This document shows positions 21,969 through 34,935 of a DNA stretch of 64,000 bases, piece after piece. Both the position numbers and the translations under genes were made by a program. Position 1 is the first letter of the stretch; the number at the start of each line of letters is the position of its first letter. The notes beneath the pieces were generated by a model. It worked only from the letters and a program-made list of their open reading frames with translations, did not search any database and was not told the DNA's origin. The DNA comes from Lobosporangium transversale (Eukaryota; Mortierellomycota; Mortierellomycetes; Mortierellales; Mortierellaceae), in contig NW_019029009.1 in NCBI RefSeq assembly GCF_002105155.1, positions 248,001 to 312,000 of the forward strand, in the 5' to 3' direction.

Positions 21969-22847
21969 CGACACCAAAAAGGTGACAGTCGGAAAACATC
22001 GCCCAGATTTTTTAGCGAGATGTAACCCGATGTTGATGGGCTTACCTGTAGTAAAGGATATTCCTCTTCGTCTGTGGACAGTGAGGGTATGTTCACAACC
22101 AGACCACCATATACTGAAGGATGGGATGCGCTCGTTTCCTTCTGGACATGCTTCAAGTAAGTCGTTGGTAATTAGGATGCAATAAGCTCACAGCATTGCA
22201 CGGTTATCAATCCCCTGAAGTATAGTCATATTAACCCTTTATTTTTTTTTGAAAATGTACTTGTGGTTGGGCTTGTGGTAGCTTCGTTTGCAGGGCTAAC
22301 GTACATTTCACTTTGGATGGCAGGGAAAATGCGAGTGTTCGACAGAAGAGGATATTCCCTTAAAGTGGTCCTTTTGATTGTTCCTATCCTTGGTATGGAC
22401 TTAAAATTGACTGTTAATAATAAAAAAGAAAAAGAAAAGAAAAGGTATTCTGATCTTATTCTGCACCACATCCTATCCAAAATAGCGGCATTACTGGTGT
22501 CAATCTCTCGCATCCAAGATTATCGTCATGCAGGAGTAGATGTAACTTGGGGTGGGATTATTGGCATCATCTTTGCAATCTTCGCTTATCTTCAATATTA
22601 CCCTTCACCGACCTCCCCATATCCAGATGTCCCTAACCCACCACGCCACCTTCCATGGATGCCGCGGAATAATGAAGGACAAGGAGCGGGATCGAGTCGA
22701 TTGGAGAATGCTACTGGAATTCAACATAATCATGACCTTGTGGATGAGTCGAGACACGTACAAAATAATAGTGTATATGAAGGACAAGCATATAATGATG
22801 ACGGAGCAAGAGTAGGGACCACTGTTCAGCGTGATAGGGCCGTTTGA
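21506..22847 (+). CDS. PAP2 lipid phosphate phosphatase (Dpp1/Lpp1-like)
   Basis: Integral membrane phosphatase of the PAP2 family, which dephosphorylates phosphatidate, diacylglycerol pyrophosphate or related lipid phosphates on the lumenal or vacuolar side. Exons 21506-21847, 21982-22156, 22282-22392 and 22486-22847 give 329 aa. The three catalytic motifs are complete: C1 KVTVGKHRP (K-X6-RP), C2 PSGH in SFPSGHAS, and C3 SRIQDYRHAGVD (SR-X5-H-X3-D). About six membrane segments surround them. The exon 3 acceptor at 22280-22281 was chosen because it restores PSGHAS-T-SFAGLTY, the usual family spacing. The tail after PRHLPW is polar and likely cytosolic. The ATG at 21506 is the first in frame. 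A poly(T) run fills much of intron 1. Confidence 0.94.
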
Positions 22848-23416
22848 GAAAGGCACAGAGAATGGACGAGTGAAACAAACCCTACGTAGCAACAATTGCA
22901 GCAGCAACAGTCTCAGTCTGTCTCATGTACAGGATGTAATCGTGTGGCTGCCGATCCTGTTGTGCCAAGATAGGGTTTCCTTTGTTATTTCATAATGAGC
23001 AGATAGAAAATAAATAAATAAATAAATAAAGGAAAGTGGTCTGTGTCAGAGAATGGAAAAAACCTTACTCAAGCCGGCCTTTTTTTTTTTGCAAACAAAA
23101 AAAATTTGCGTTGGACTCTTTTTGGTACATCATGCTCTATCGACGTGCATGTTATTCAGGCACAAGGTTCGGACGCGTAATTGTATTTCCATACTGTGAT
23201 CGATCTTTATTTACCTCATGCTTTTGAATGGATTATTATGTATTATTGCAAAGGCGTAGCGAATTGTATCCACGTACATGTAATTAAATATGTTTTCTCT
23301 GTGCAAGAAAAAAAATTTCCCCACAAAATAAATGCCCGCAATTTTTTTTTTTTTTTTTTTTTTCACACACTCTTTACATACGCTCTTTTCTTCCAGACCT
23401 ACACTCGCATCTAGAC
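22848..23416. other. spacer between PAP2 and ERMP1-like genes
   Basis: PAP2 3' UTR (AATAAATAAATAAATAAA near 23010-23028), then AT-rich DNA with a poly(T) run at 23341-23363 just upstream of the next start codon. No gene seen. Confidence 0.5.
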
Positions 23417-26400
23417 ATGCCGGTGTTGAAACAGCGCACCACTCGGCGGAAAGGCCTTAGTGGAGAGAATATCTTGTTACTTGATGAAAAGACTATATTT
23501 TCTTCTGGAGCACATGAAGCTCATCACCAATATCCTGTTGGTAGAAAACAAAAATCTGCTCTGGTGTCGTGGAGTCTCTTCCTAAGCTTTTTATTCCTTT
23601 TAGCATTGATTGCTTATCAACGCCATTACTCTTTACCAACGCCAATCCTCCAGGATCGAGACCCTCAAACAGGTGCACTCGTCTTCTCGGAAGCAAATGT
23701 ACGCAAGTATACAGGGCATTTGTCTAAAGATATTGGATTACGACTCGTGGGAACTGCATCAGCAGATGAAGCAGAAAAGTATTTGGTCAAAGAGATCAAG
23801 GCCCTTCAGCAACAGGCTAAGGTGGAAGCTGCTAGGCAGACCGATGATACTGTTACTACAGGGGCTGAAGGTGCTATGTTCCCCAAATTTGAGACGTGGG
23901 TTCAAGTAGAAGATGGTTCTCATCGCTTTGATTTCATGTCCAAAGGCAAGTTATGGAGAAAAGTAGTAGGGGAGCAATAGATAGGCAGGGAAAAAGAGCA
24001 GAGGATGGTGAAGAGGGGTTTGTGGATTTGAGGCGGATGTTTTGTCATAAAATATTTAAACGGAGGGATGCATTGATGCATGGGGATGATCAATCATGAC
24101 TATTCCATGCTACATGTTTGTGTACTTATTCATCCACATTTATTTATTCTTGAACAAAGAACAGTGGTCATGAAGATGTATACAAACATGACCAATATTA
24201 TTGTCCGACTTTCCTGTGGTCCTGAATGTGACAAGAACGCCATTCTGCTCAATGCACACTATGATACAACCTTGGGTAGTCCAGGTGCTGCAGACGATGC
24301 CCTCGGCGTCGGAGTGCAGATGGAGCTGATCCGTATACTCAGTCAACAGCCTGCGCTCACGAAAAACAGTGTTATCTTTTGTAAGTCTCCCTTTTTTTTT
24401 TTTTTTTTTTTTTTTTTGCATGTGTAAGCAACAATAACATCATCAATAATTTCAACCACTCATTGTGATATGTTTTTAAATGCTTGAAACACATTCTAGT
24501 ATTCAACGGAGGAGAAGAGTCTCTTCAGGATGCATCACATTCCTTTATCACCCAACATGAACTCAGGGGCACAGTAAGGGCGATAATCAACCTTGAGAGT
24601 TGTGGCACCACAGGTCCCGAGATTTTGTTCCAAGCAAACTCTCGTCCTATGATCGATGCTTACAGAAAAGTGCCATACCCACATGGGACTGTGATCGCGA
24701 ATGATGTCTTTGCGACGGGTATCATCCTATCTGACACCGATTTTCGGCAGTTTGTGGACCATGGCAACCTAACAGGCCTCGATATGGCAGTCTACACCAA
24801 CAGCTATCTCTACCATACGCATCTAGATTTGAATGAGCACTTAGCTTCAGGATTGCCTCAACATATGGGGGAAAACACTTTAGCATTGGTTCAGTACCTT
24901 GGCAACAAAGTTGATTTGGCCAATACCAATTTGGAAAAGACTTCAAGCGTAGTCTTTTATGACGTCCTCGGCTTCTTCTTTGTATCCTATTCTGTAAACA
25001 CAGCAGTTCTTTTACATCTAGCAATCGGTGGTTTAGCTCTCTTTGCTCTCGTAACCACTGCTTCTAGGCCGACAATCAAATCAACTCTTTCAGTCTTGGT
25101 CTCTGCAGCCGCTTCGTTAATAGCACCCAATCTGGTTGCGCTTTTGTTGGTGAAGGTGGCTCAGACACCTATGCGGTGGTTCTCACACGAATGGTTACCT
25201 CTTTTGGTCTTCGGGCCAGCCTCCCTAGCTGGAATGTTCTTGGTTCAATATCTATTTCACGATAGCAAAGCCAGTCATTCGGCCAACGAACTAAGTGTCC
25301 TTTCAGGCATCCAGTTCTTTTTCTCAGTAGCAATGGCATCCGCAACGTATGCAGGATTGGCCAGTAGTTATATGGGTGCTCTCTATGCGTTCTCTTATAG
25401 CCTCGGATTGATCTATAATCAAAAACGACTCATTGGAGTCCAACAGCAATATAACAGTATCAAAAACAACGACAACAGTGGCATTAGCAGGAGCAACAGC
25501 AAAGTGAACATGATGGCTTCTGTGGATTTCACTACCTATATCGTTGCCTCCATTATCCCTTCGACTTATTTTTTTTATTCTGCATATAGTCTCCTTGATA
25601 TCATGGTCCCACTCACAGGACGTACTGGTGTAGATACATTTGCTGATCACATTATGGCAGTTGTCTCGGGTCTCTTCATATTCTCGGCTTGTCCACCCAT
25701 CCTGGCATTTACACACAGATTCGGCCAACAGGCACTAAAAAGGATCATTGGAGGGTTACTACTCCTCCAACTAGCAGTATTTATCCTCTCTTCTACATGC
25801 TTGCAGCCATTCGATAAAATGCATCCGAAACGTATCTACGCTCAACATCTCCGGAATCTCACCTCAGGTGAAACACTTGTCTATGTAGCACATGCAGACC
25901 CAGGTCCTATCTACGAGAACTATGTTCAAAATCTAGAGCAACTCTTTGAGACGAAGGCCACGTGGAGGAGTGGAGTCCAAAATCCTGGTGATTGGAACGC
26001 TATCTACCCTTTCTCTCAATTCTTGGATTCCTTTGTCTTGGATACCACACCTTTTATCCGTTCCCAAACAAAGAATCAAACCATTGCCAAGTCGACTAGA
26101 CCCCTTACAGAGTTGATTCAAGATGCACCTAAACTCGTGGCCGAGAACGTATCCTTTGACCCCCAGACAGGTCTTCGTCGACTTCGGATCCTTTGTACTC
26201 ATCCAAACTATATCTTAACGGTCATCAATTTTGATGCTCAATTGACCAGTTGGTCTTTATCATCTGATATCCCTTCGAAGGACCGCTTTCATTATGTCAT
26301 CCGAAACGCGGGAGGGTACAGAGCGGATGGGTGGAGGCTCGATCTAGAATACAAGGCTCCCAAAGGCCCTGATGACAAGTTACGCGTTGAGATCACGTCA

Positions 26401-26553
26401 ATGGAGACAGAGGGCTTCGACTGGCGTGCAGAAAGTGAACGTGAATTAGTGGGCAGTGGAGAGATAGGGGTAATGCGAAAGTTGGTCAAAGCTACACCCG
26501 ATTTTATAGCATTGACTTATTTCAGTACTGTCGCTAGCACATTTGAGCTGTGA
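23417..26553 (+). CDS. M28 family ER/vacuolar membrane metallopeptidase (ERMP1/Pff1-like)
   Basis: Zinc-dependent M28 peptidase with an N-terminal anchor and a multi-pass C-terminal half, related to animal ERMP1 and fungal Pff1. Three exons, 23417-23945, 24165-24380, 24500-26553, encode 932 aa. An N-terminal membrane segment (SLFLSFLFLLALIAY, about residues 55-70) precedes the lumenal peptidase. Metal and catalytic residues are visible in NAHYDTTLGSPGAADDALG (His, Asp), FNGGEESLQDASHSF (Glu-Glu) and the later YHTHLDLNEHL. About eight hydrophobic helices lie between residues 410 and 700, then a C-terminal beta-rich domain. Intron 1 (23946-24164) is a GC-AG intron (AAAG|GCAAGT). Substrates are unknown; membrane location could be ER or vacuole. 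Confidence 0.92.
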
Positions 26554-26809
26554 GTTTTGATCACAATCTTAAAAAATAAAAAATAAAAAAATAAAAATTC
26601 GCGCGTCCGAAAGGGTTTCCCTCCGAAAACGTCCCATCTCCTCGTCTTCAATAGTTTGTTGCTACACCCTTAACCTGCAACTATATATTTTAGCTTCTAG
26701 AAAAGATATTAATTAAATTAATTTAAAGTAGCAATTATGCGTGTATGATTATTATGGCAGCAAAAAAAAGGAAAAAAGTTCATTGCTATTCTTGCATCAA
26801 TCAGCAGGT
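26554..26809. other. convergent 3' spacer ERMP1-like/SEN1
   Basis: AT-rich 3' UTRs of the two converging genes, with A-rich AAATAAAAAAT tracts near 26572-26598. No gene seen. Confidence 0.5.
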
Positions 26810-27258
26810 TTAATTGCTTCCTGGTTTCTTGTTCATGAGCCCTAGAATATCATCAATGGAAGGCCCTGTTCCTCGTTTAGGTGGCGGCGGAGGATGTGCA
26901 GACGAATTGGGTGCTGAAGGATAGCTCCGCCGAATCGGGACTACTTGGGAAGCAAGCCTTTCTCGTACAGGAATGTCATATTGCTTCGTAGGACCAGTGT
27001 TGGTCTGACGCATCCCATTTTTTTTTGTGTGTAAAAAAAAAAGTCAATACAGTTGTCAATTGCATTTTTTTTTTTTTTTTCTTTTCATTTTTTACCTTCA
27101 TGCTCATCGGCTTGCTCTTTAAGAACAAACTAGATGTCGGCTTTGGCCGCTTGGGTGACGGTGGCCTTGGGGGGAGAGCATGAATCATTCGTGTACCTGG
27201 TTCTTTAGGCTTCATCAATCGTAATCGAAAAAAAGGTTGTAGTAGTTGGATTAATATC

Positions 27259-27290
<32 letters not shown>

Positions 27291-30200
27291 TCCCTTTATC
27301 GAGCAGCGTGTAAAAAGATACCTGTCGCAGCCCACTAGATGCACTTCCAGCTGATTCTTCATGCGGTCTCTTACCAGCATGATGCAGAGGCTGCTGGGGC
27401 TCAGCTCGCTTTACTGGGCCTGGGCCTCCATCTTTATTCATTCTACTTTCCTCCTGGACAATCTTGCTGTTGTGAAGTGATGATAATGAGGAAGAGGATA
27501 AAGAGGGCTTTCGTTCCAGCTCTGCAGTAGTTCCTGGCAGTATTGGGTAGAATGGGGTTTCTATTATATCCTCCATCATAGCTGTTGGTCTCTCGATCAC
27601 CGTGGCATGCTTAGAGTCATTTACTCGACCATAGAGTTCATTACGACGAGCAACACCAACTTTGGGTCGCATAATATTCCTTGGTGCAGACGCACCTCTC
27701 TTTCCAAATGTATTTGGTGTTACCTAATAATAATAATAATAATAAATATTAATTATATTGCCCTTGATTTGATTTGTGAGGTCTTATGACGCTTTAACAA
27801 CTAGAGTAAGGCATGTTACCTTAGTAAAAAGTCCTCGTTCTTCAGCATCCTTCACCAAGTCTCCCCAAATATTCTCCCTGCGAAGTGTTTCTGCATGTCC
27901 CAGGATAAAGAGCGATTGACGCGCACGAGTTAGAGCAACGTTCATACGTCTGATATCAGCCAAGAAACCCACTGTTCCACGCGTTGAGGCTCGAACGCAT
28001 GAGAAAATGATGATATCCTTCTCTTGGCCTTGAAATCCATCCACAGTGTTGAAATCAACTGCTTCCAGGATTTGCTTATCAAAGGTCCTCTGGAAGCAAT
28101 CTTTTAACATGCGCACCTGCTGCTTGTAAGGTGAGATCACTCCAACTCGCCTAAAGAACTTTGGAAAATAAATAGAATAAAATAAAAATTACGTCTATCG
28201 TGCATATTAAAAATTGTAAAGAGATAAAAAAAATAAAATTGTAAAGTGAAATGAATCATACATTCAGAGTTGGATTGCTGTTACAGAGCCCTTCAAGAAG
28301 AGCTGCTGCTGCCTCAGCCTCAATAGGGTTATGCTGTGAGTGAGACAAACCAATTTGTTCCTGTCCCTGATAAACGTCAAAAAAGCGATATGGTGGTGTA
28401 AGCGGATTGCGATGCCATTCCGCCCTTGTTTTTTCTGCCATACCCGGCCCATCTTTCAATAATGCTTTGTAGAACTCCCGTGAAGGAAATGCACTAATAT
28501 CGGGGTGCATTCGGTATTGAATGCTCAGCAAGTGGACTGAACTCGGAGCAAGGCTCTGAATACGAACGAAGAGACTCTGATTGTATGCATATTTGGTAGC
28601 CAGCTGCGATATTACCGTAGGCGGAAGTTGGTTGGGATCTATTTTTTCCCGTTGTTGTTATCCTTATTAATCTTGAGTTGCAAAGACAAAACCTTTCTCG
28701 TATACTTCAAGTGCAGAGTTTGTTTACTTACCTCCAACTAAAATACACCGTTTGCATCCATACTTTAATGGAATAAGTGAACTGATTTCAACTGATTGAG
28801 CAGCCTCGTCGATGATGACCGTCTCAAACGTAAAAGTGGAAGAAGTCAGTAGCTCATGGCCACTGGCACTTAAAGTAGAGCAAATTACATCAGCCTCACC
28901 CAAGATTTTGTTGCGTGCATTCTTTCGTGCTTGATCCTTCTTTTGCGTAGCATCTGCCTGCTTTGACCGCGCATTATCGAGGTCCTGACCTAGCTGCCAT
29001 TTCGATTTGTTGACAGACTTGATCTTTGATTGCGCATTTGCGATGGCTATATTATCATCCGCATCCTTCGCTTGGACAAGTTCTAAACGAGCTTTTTCGA
29101 GCTCATCCTGAAGCTGTCGCATTTTTTCACGCATTGCAGTCATAGATTGTGCTGCTGACTGGAACTCTTCTTTGGATTCACTAGATGCCTCTAATTCTTT
29201 TGCAATCAGTGTATCTAGCGCCACGTCTTTAACTTCCATATTGATTGTTTCAAGAGTACCAACGCGGACAACTTTAGGCACGAAAGTTCCCCCAACAGTG
29301 TTCCGAATGCCTCCCATAAGTCGCTTCACGATTTCGTCAATAGCAGCATTCGAAGGAGCACAGACCAGGATTTTATTGACAGTTCCTGTTTGTAGGGATC
29401 GTTCCGACGACCGCGAAGGATGTACGACTGGAGTGGCCCGAGATCGAGAACCACCTACCAAAAGCGCCCCCACTAAACCAAGGATCGTCTTGGTTTTTCC
29501 GGTTCCTGGTGGACTGAGGATTTAAAACAGAAACATAGAATCACAATACAAAAAAGTGTATTAGCGGTATGAACATATGAGGACCTTCCTGTCCTACAAT
29601 GACCAATGCGCGACTTACCCTTGGATCAATGTGAACCCTTTGGGCTTTTCAATAGCTGCTACAATAGCTTGCGCTTGAGGTGTGTTAACTTTGTAAGTAT
29701 CCATAACTTTTTGTACGTTATTTATAGAAGGTTTATCAGACGAAGCATTGGGTGGTCTAAGTATATCGTCGCACAATTCATAGTATCTCAAGCCCGCTAG
29801 AGCAGAGTACTCGCGGTGAGTCGGAGTCAGGCTATTGATGAATTGTACGGGCCACGTTAGCCCAAATCAACACCAATTGACAATGTACTATATTGTAAAA
29901 GCCGAAAGGCGGACTTACTTGAGCATCTTTAATACGGACCATGTTGTCTGTGGTCTCATAAACATCAGAGGACTCGTTTCCTCAATTTTTAAGCACGTCC
30001 GGAAGATTACTTCGCATGCACCCTTGGCTTTTGTAATGGCTTGGACCTTGGCGAAGAACGGTTTTGGGCGTTTGACATTTCCTATTGCAGTAAACACATC
30101 TTTGATATTGGGGTCCGCTATCACAACGATATCTTCTACCATAAGGCTGCTCGCTTTGTCCAGTGGGATCTTCATATGCGTATCTTGAAAGTTGTCGACT

Positions 30201-33200
30201 GACACACGATTGACAAACGAAGCCATAACTGAGTCAGACGATTGGTTGACTTCCTCACGTGCACTCATGAGCTGCTGCCAGCATTCTAGTACAAGCAGTG
30301 GCTCAAACGCTTTAACATAGTCGTTTACAGAATCAAACGTCGATGGGACTATCGCATACTCCTTCCCATCTGGCGGCCGATTACCGGTTGCTGAGACTTC
30401 CCATTTCAAGATCTGTGCATGTAGGGCTGCGAGGTTAGGCATCAATCTTTGTTGCCGTTGTGCCTCCTCCAACATCTTCTGACGTCGAACTGCAATCGTA
30501 TCTACAAACTTATTTGGCCCTACGACTTCGTTCAACTCGAGCAATTTGGTCTTACGCGGCTCTTGTGCTTTGTTTCTATTGTTCCATTTTTCCTCCGTGT
30601 CAATAAGACTGCTGAAGCCGTTGTCACCCTCATCAGAATCACTCTCGCTTTCACTCTTCTCAGAATCAGATAACGGGGCGTTTGTGCCATTGGCGAATGT
30701 AGATCTTGGGACCGGATCCAGCCTTGATGCCTGACGAGCGTCTTTTGTTGCCTGTACAATATTGGATCGCTCCCTTCGATGGTCTGATCTCATTTGACTC
30801 AGTTTATTCCCTTTCTTGACAGGTATGGGCTTAGGAGCAGTCTTTGGAGTAGGCTTGGAAGAAATGGCATGGAGTCGGCTCAGAGTCGGCGGGAGCCGGC
30901 GTGTTGCTGAGCCTCCAGCTGGGATCCCACCGCTTGGTCCTGTCGAAGTAAAGTTCAGCTTTGTCTGGAAAGGGTTGTTATTAGAGGTTAATTTGAAAAA
31001 GAAATCTGGACGAGATGTTGAGGTTACTGCAGGCTTTAAATGGGTTGGGGATTCCTTTTTCAAATGTTTCATTTCATTTTCCGTCCTTTCACCACTGAAG
31101 TCCATTTCGTGCAAGTCGACGTCAATGTGGTCAAATTCATCATCCGAAATTACTATAGATTCCTGAGTAACAGCAGGTGGCTCACTTAGCTGTATGGGTA
31201 CCTGCTCGGTTGTTAAATGCCTCTGCTGCAAAGCATGGGACTCCTGTTCTAGAGAGATAGGTTCTAACTCATGAGGATAGGCGACATGGCGACTGAGGGC
31301 GATCCATAGAGTTTCTCGCTGCTCCATGGTCAACAAACTCTTGACTTTGGGATTGCCTTCTGCGATCCTTGTCAGGTATGTATTAACATTATCGTTGATT
31401 AGATTATTATGATCTGCGAGAAGGTCCAATACTGCGCAAACCAACTTGATGGCTGATGTGCAAAGCGCAGTGTCTTGTGCAAACGTCCAGTCTGCCATAC
31501 GCTCCAATCCCGCCTTCATAGCTTCTAGGGGCATTGTCTCTGTTCGAGAGGACGATCGTGGTCGCTGTGCGCCGAAGTCGTCCACAGTGTCCTGCTCTGC
31601 TACTTCGGCATCAACTCCCTGTTTTTCAAACTCTAAAAGACGTTCAAAGTACCGAATCTTGCCAATCATAAGTAAACCAACGTTGGTTACAACCGTCATC
31701 GTTCTGATAGTCTCATTGCGGTCTTGCCGATCTGCCCAAATAGTCCTTCCTGCAAATAGAGCAGCTTTCAGAGCCATCCAGATAGAGTTCCAAAGTCCCT
31801 TAATTAAAGAAATGTGACGAGCTACCTCCTGCGACGACGTGAGGTCCAAGAAAATTTGGAGATAAAGCCCTCCTTCGCCGTCAATTTGGTTAGTAAGGAA
31901 AAGGGTTGTGACAGAGTCCAGTAGAAGTTCAAACAGGATTGCTGGCGTGGCACCTCCCGGACAGGCCCGTTCACGGAACTCCACCAGAATTTTATCGAGC
32001 TCCTCAATACTTTTTTCACCACCGGTTTGGAAAACAAGTCTGAGACATGCAGACCGCGTCACCTCATTCCAGGCGGAGCGCATAATAAATAGTGCTTTTG
32101 TTCTTGTTTCGGGGTCAGGGTCGCACCAAAGCTTCAATGCTTTGACTAGGAACCGTCTGCTATCCTGATTGGCTAACCTCTGAAGCCATTTCTCGCCCTG
32201 GAGAGCAAACCCTTCGAGTAAAACAGTATTTGCTCTGAAGATGATTTCGAGGTTATCATTGAAGGAGTTGCACAGATGGAGGATTTCTGGACTAAAAGTT
32301 GACTTTGTTTCCAATTTGGGTAAAAGCGCTAATGCTGAGAAAGACTCCACCATGGTTGTTTGCCATTCTAAAAGTTGCTCCTGTCCCTGTGCGCTAACAT
32401 GGTTTTGGATTTCTACTGCATTAAATACTGATGACGCTTGCGCCATTCTGAGCCAAATAAGTGGGTTAGATTTCTCAAGTGCTCTGACCTGCGACGATTT
32501 TGCCGCTGTGGTGATCCCTGTAGCATAGTTACGCCACATAATTTCCGTTTCTCGCTTTAAGGAACCCAGTGCAATCGTCTTCCCAGTATTTGAGGCACGA
32601 GTCATCAATCCGCCAATCCTTTGTGCAGTGCTTGATGACAATCCCTGGAGCGCCATTGTACTGGATCCAAGAGCAGTGATTGGCCCCAGCCATGACCAAT
32701 GATCTATAAGTATATTTGTGGTGAGCTCCATCATATCGCCCGATGACTGTTCTTTGAGCAATTGAAGGACAGTATTGAGTATCTCCAGACCATACTCGAG
32801 CTGGATGCTTTCAGGGTCGCGCTCAGAGGCTGTACCTAGTACGATCTGTGTTACTCTCGAGCTGAAGAGCTCACTGACAACATCTAAAAGCCCTTTCGCT
32901 ACCGTAACGATGACTTGGTGAAGGTCAAAGAGACTGGAGGCTGAGTTGATCAAATTGGAAATCCAGGTAGCATACTCTGCATATGCGCGTGAAAGAGCTT
33001 GTGCTGATATTGCATCTTTGTTTAATCTTTCTTTACTGGCCAATGCTGCAATATATTCTAGAGTCCCTTGATGTTTGAAGACATAACGTATAAGCTGTTC
33101 CATGAAGTCTAGATCCTTTAAGGTTTGTTGTTCATCAACTATCCAAAAATTTTGCTTCATATTTCCAAGCAAATGAAATGTGATGCGGCATGTCTCGAGG

Positions 33201-34395
33201 AATACTGCAGGCGGCGTCATAAAGTCCTTGATCGAGGCTAGCAGTTGGGTCTGTAATGTCTTCCATGTTTTTTCGCTGCTATTGACCGCCAGCTTAATCA
33301 CGTCCCGACCCATACTAGAAAGCATTGTGCGGATTGATCTCCAAATACGGACAGGATCGGTTGATAAGGGTAATGTCGTCTTACTACATGAACCCAGTTG
33401 AGCATTTGCCATATCCAGAGCCATTCTCCATATAGTTGAGAATTGCTCCCAACCGGTCCATCTCTCAGGTATCAATGAATCCCCCGAGGCTGCAAGGTTA
33501 GTTGTATATACAGCCCAAGATTGAATAGTAACATCCTGGTGCATCGTTAGCAACCAGAGTCCTGGAAGAACAGATAGAATCTTAATCCGCTTAAGTTGCA
33601 ACATCTGGTTGAGTAAAGTGGACATTGGTTCCGCAATCCGCTTAGAGTAGTCGGGTAAAAGCAGCATTGATGGATCCAAGAGTATTTCACAAATCGCTAT
33701 TTTTTTTCTTTTTTGACTGTTAGGGGCAGATGTTGTCTCTAAGAGAATCTGTACTCTTTTCTGGAGTCGTTTGCAATCCCATTCTAGCAGAGCGTGGAAA
33801 AAAATGTTTACAACATCTGAATCATATTGCTTCAACAGCCTAATGAATTGGGGACGAGATTGAATGAGGAAAAAAGAACTCATGTTAAAAAAGAAATAAA
33901 GAGGTCAAGTACATAAGGGTATGCACATAAAGGAATATACGCAAACCTTGCTAAGTAGACTCTCCGATCCTGTAAATATGATTCTGTACAGTCCAAGCAA
34001 CAACTTAGCACATTCTCCATCAATTCTTTGAAGTGGCTGAGAGAACTGTTTTCGTCTAAAGAAAATATATGTAGTAACTCAATTGCGATAGGTCGGAGGT
34101 CAGGTTGGCACCACCAATGTAAACAAGGTTCCTGCAGGAAGAGCGCTAGAGATTCTGAAAGCAGCTCCTGCAAGACTTCAAGAGGTACTTCCAACTGCTT
34201 GAAGCGGTCTGCGAGAATCTTGAGCTGAGAAATTAGCTGGGGTGAAGGTGAGTCATTTAGCGCAATGGTAGTACGGTCTACATGCTCTGAATGACTTGAA
34301 TGGTTTGCATTGTTTGCATTGTCCGGGTTTGCATGGGCAGCATTGGTGGCGTGTGTGGCAGCAGTAGTCGAGACCTTGTCGTGGTCCTGAGGCAT
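26810..34395 (-). CDS. SEN1: senataxin/Sen1-type SF1B RNA-DNA helicase
   Basis: Nuclear helicase that ends non-coding transcription and resolves R-loops. Nine exons on the minus strand: 34395-33947, 33878-29919, 29831-29619, 29513-28732, 28638-28262, 28158-27820, 27723-27322, 27209-27096, 27004-26810; total 6831 nt, 2276 aa. Residues 1-1470 are the long helical Sen1 N-terminal region, with an acidic Ser-rich stretch about 1090-1120. The helicase core begins with LTPTHREYSALAGLRYYELC (Q-like region), Walker A GPPGTGKTKT (about 1540), APSNAAIDEIVKRL (Ia), IIDEAAQSVE (II, about 1775), GDPNQLPPTV (III), IQYRMHP (IV), VGVISPYKQQV, NTVDGFQGQEKDIIIFSCVR (V) and GFLADIRRMNVALTRAR (VI). The tail is basic and proline-rich. 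Exon 6 must start at 28158 (CCAAAG|TTC) to keep frame. Intron 1 has a weak GTTTGC donor. Confidence 0.94.
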
Positions 34396-34935
34396 ATTAG
34401 AAGAAGAATAGAGTACAGGTCATTCACCTAGGGGCTTTTTATTGTTTACTAGTGTCAACAATGAAGGCGGCAGTCGGCGGTCCAGACGTTGGTAATAGGA
34501 ATGATAAACAGAACAAACAATGGTTGCTTATTGTTCTTGTTGTTCTTATTGTTTAAAGGGGACTAACAAAAAAAGCGCCACCATTTTTTACGCTCTCTTT
34601 TTGGAAGATAGGATGGTCGCATGTGTTAACACGCAGACAACGACACACACCCTCTTTTTATACGAGTCCTGTATTGAATTTTACCAATCCCTTTTTCGCG
34701 CTCTCACATCCCTGTATTTTCCTTCAATAGACACGCACCATATTCTCATCACAGCCAGGTTCAAGTGAGGAGCCTATTCCTTCGATATAAAAAACGTCTC
34801 CGCATTCACAACAAAAACGCAGGGACACGACTCTTTTTCACCCTTGAATATTAATAAAAACGACCATCCTCTCACTAGTAATATTCTACGCAACAAGGAC
34901 AATAAACGGGTCATTCCTAGGGCCATTGATTTTGA
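34396..34935. promoter_or_regulatory. divergent SEN1/TOR intergenic promoter region
   Basis: The start codons of SEN1 (minus) and TOR (plus) are 540 bp apart, so both promoters must lie here or in overlapping UTRs. Sequence is AT-rich with a short T-run and no TATA box that I can defend. No gene is present. Confidence 0.55.

Noticed and set aside
22213-22281. Alternative PAP2 exon 3 start giving MVGLVVASFAG
   Set aside because: No acceptor AG precedes it, and the AG at 22280-22281 restores the normal PSGHAS-x-SFAGL spacing.
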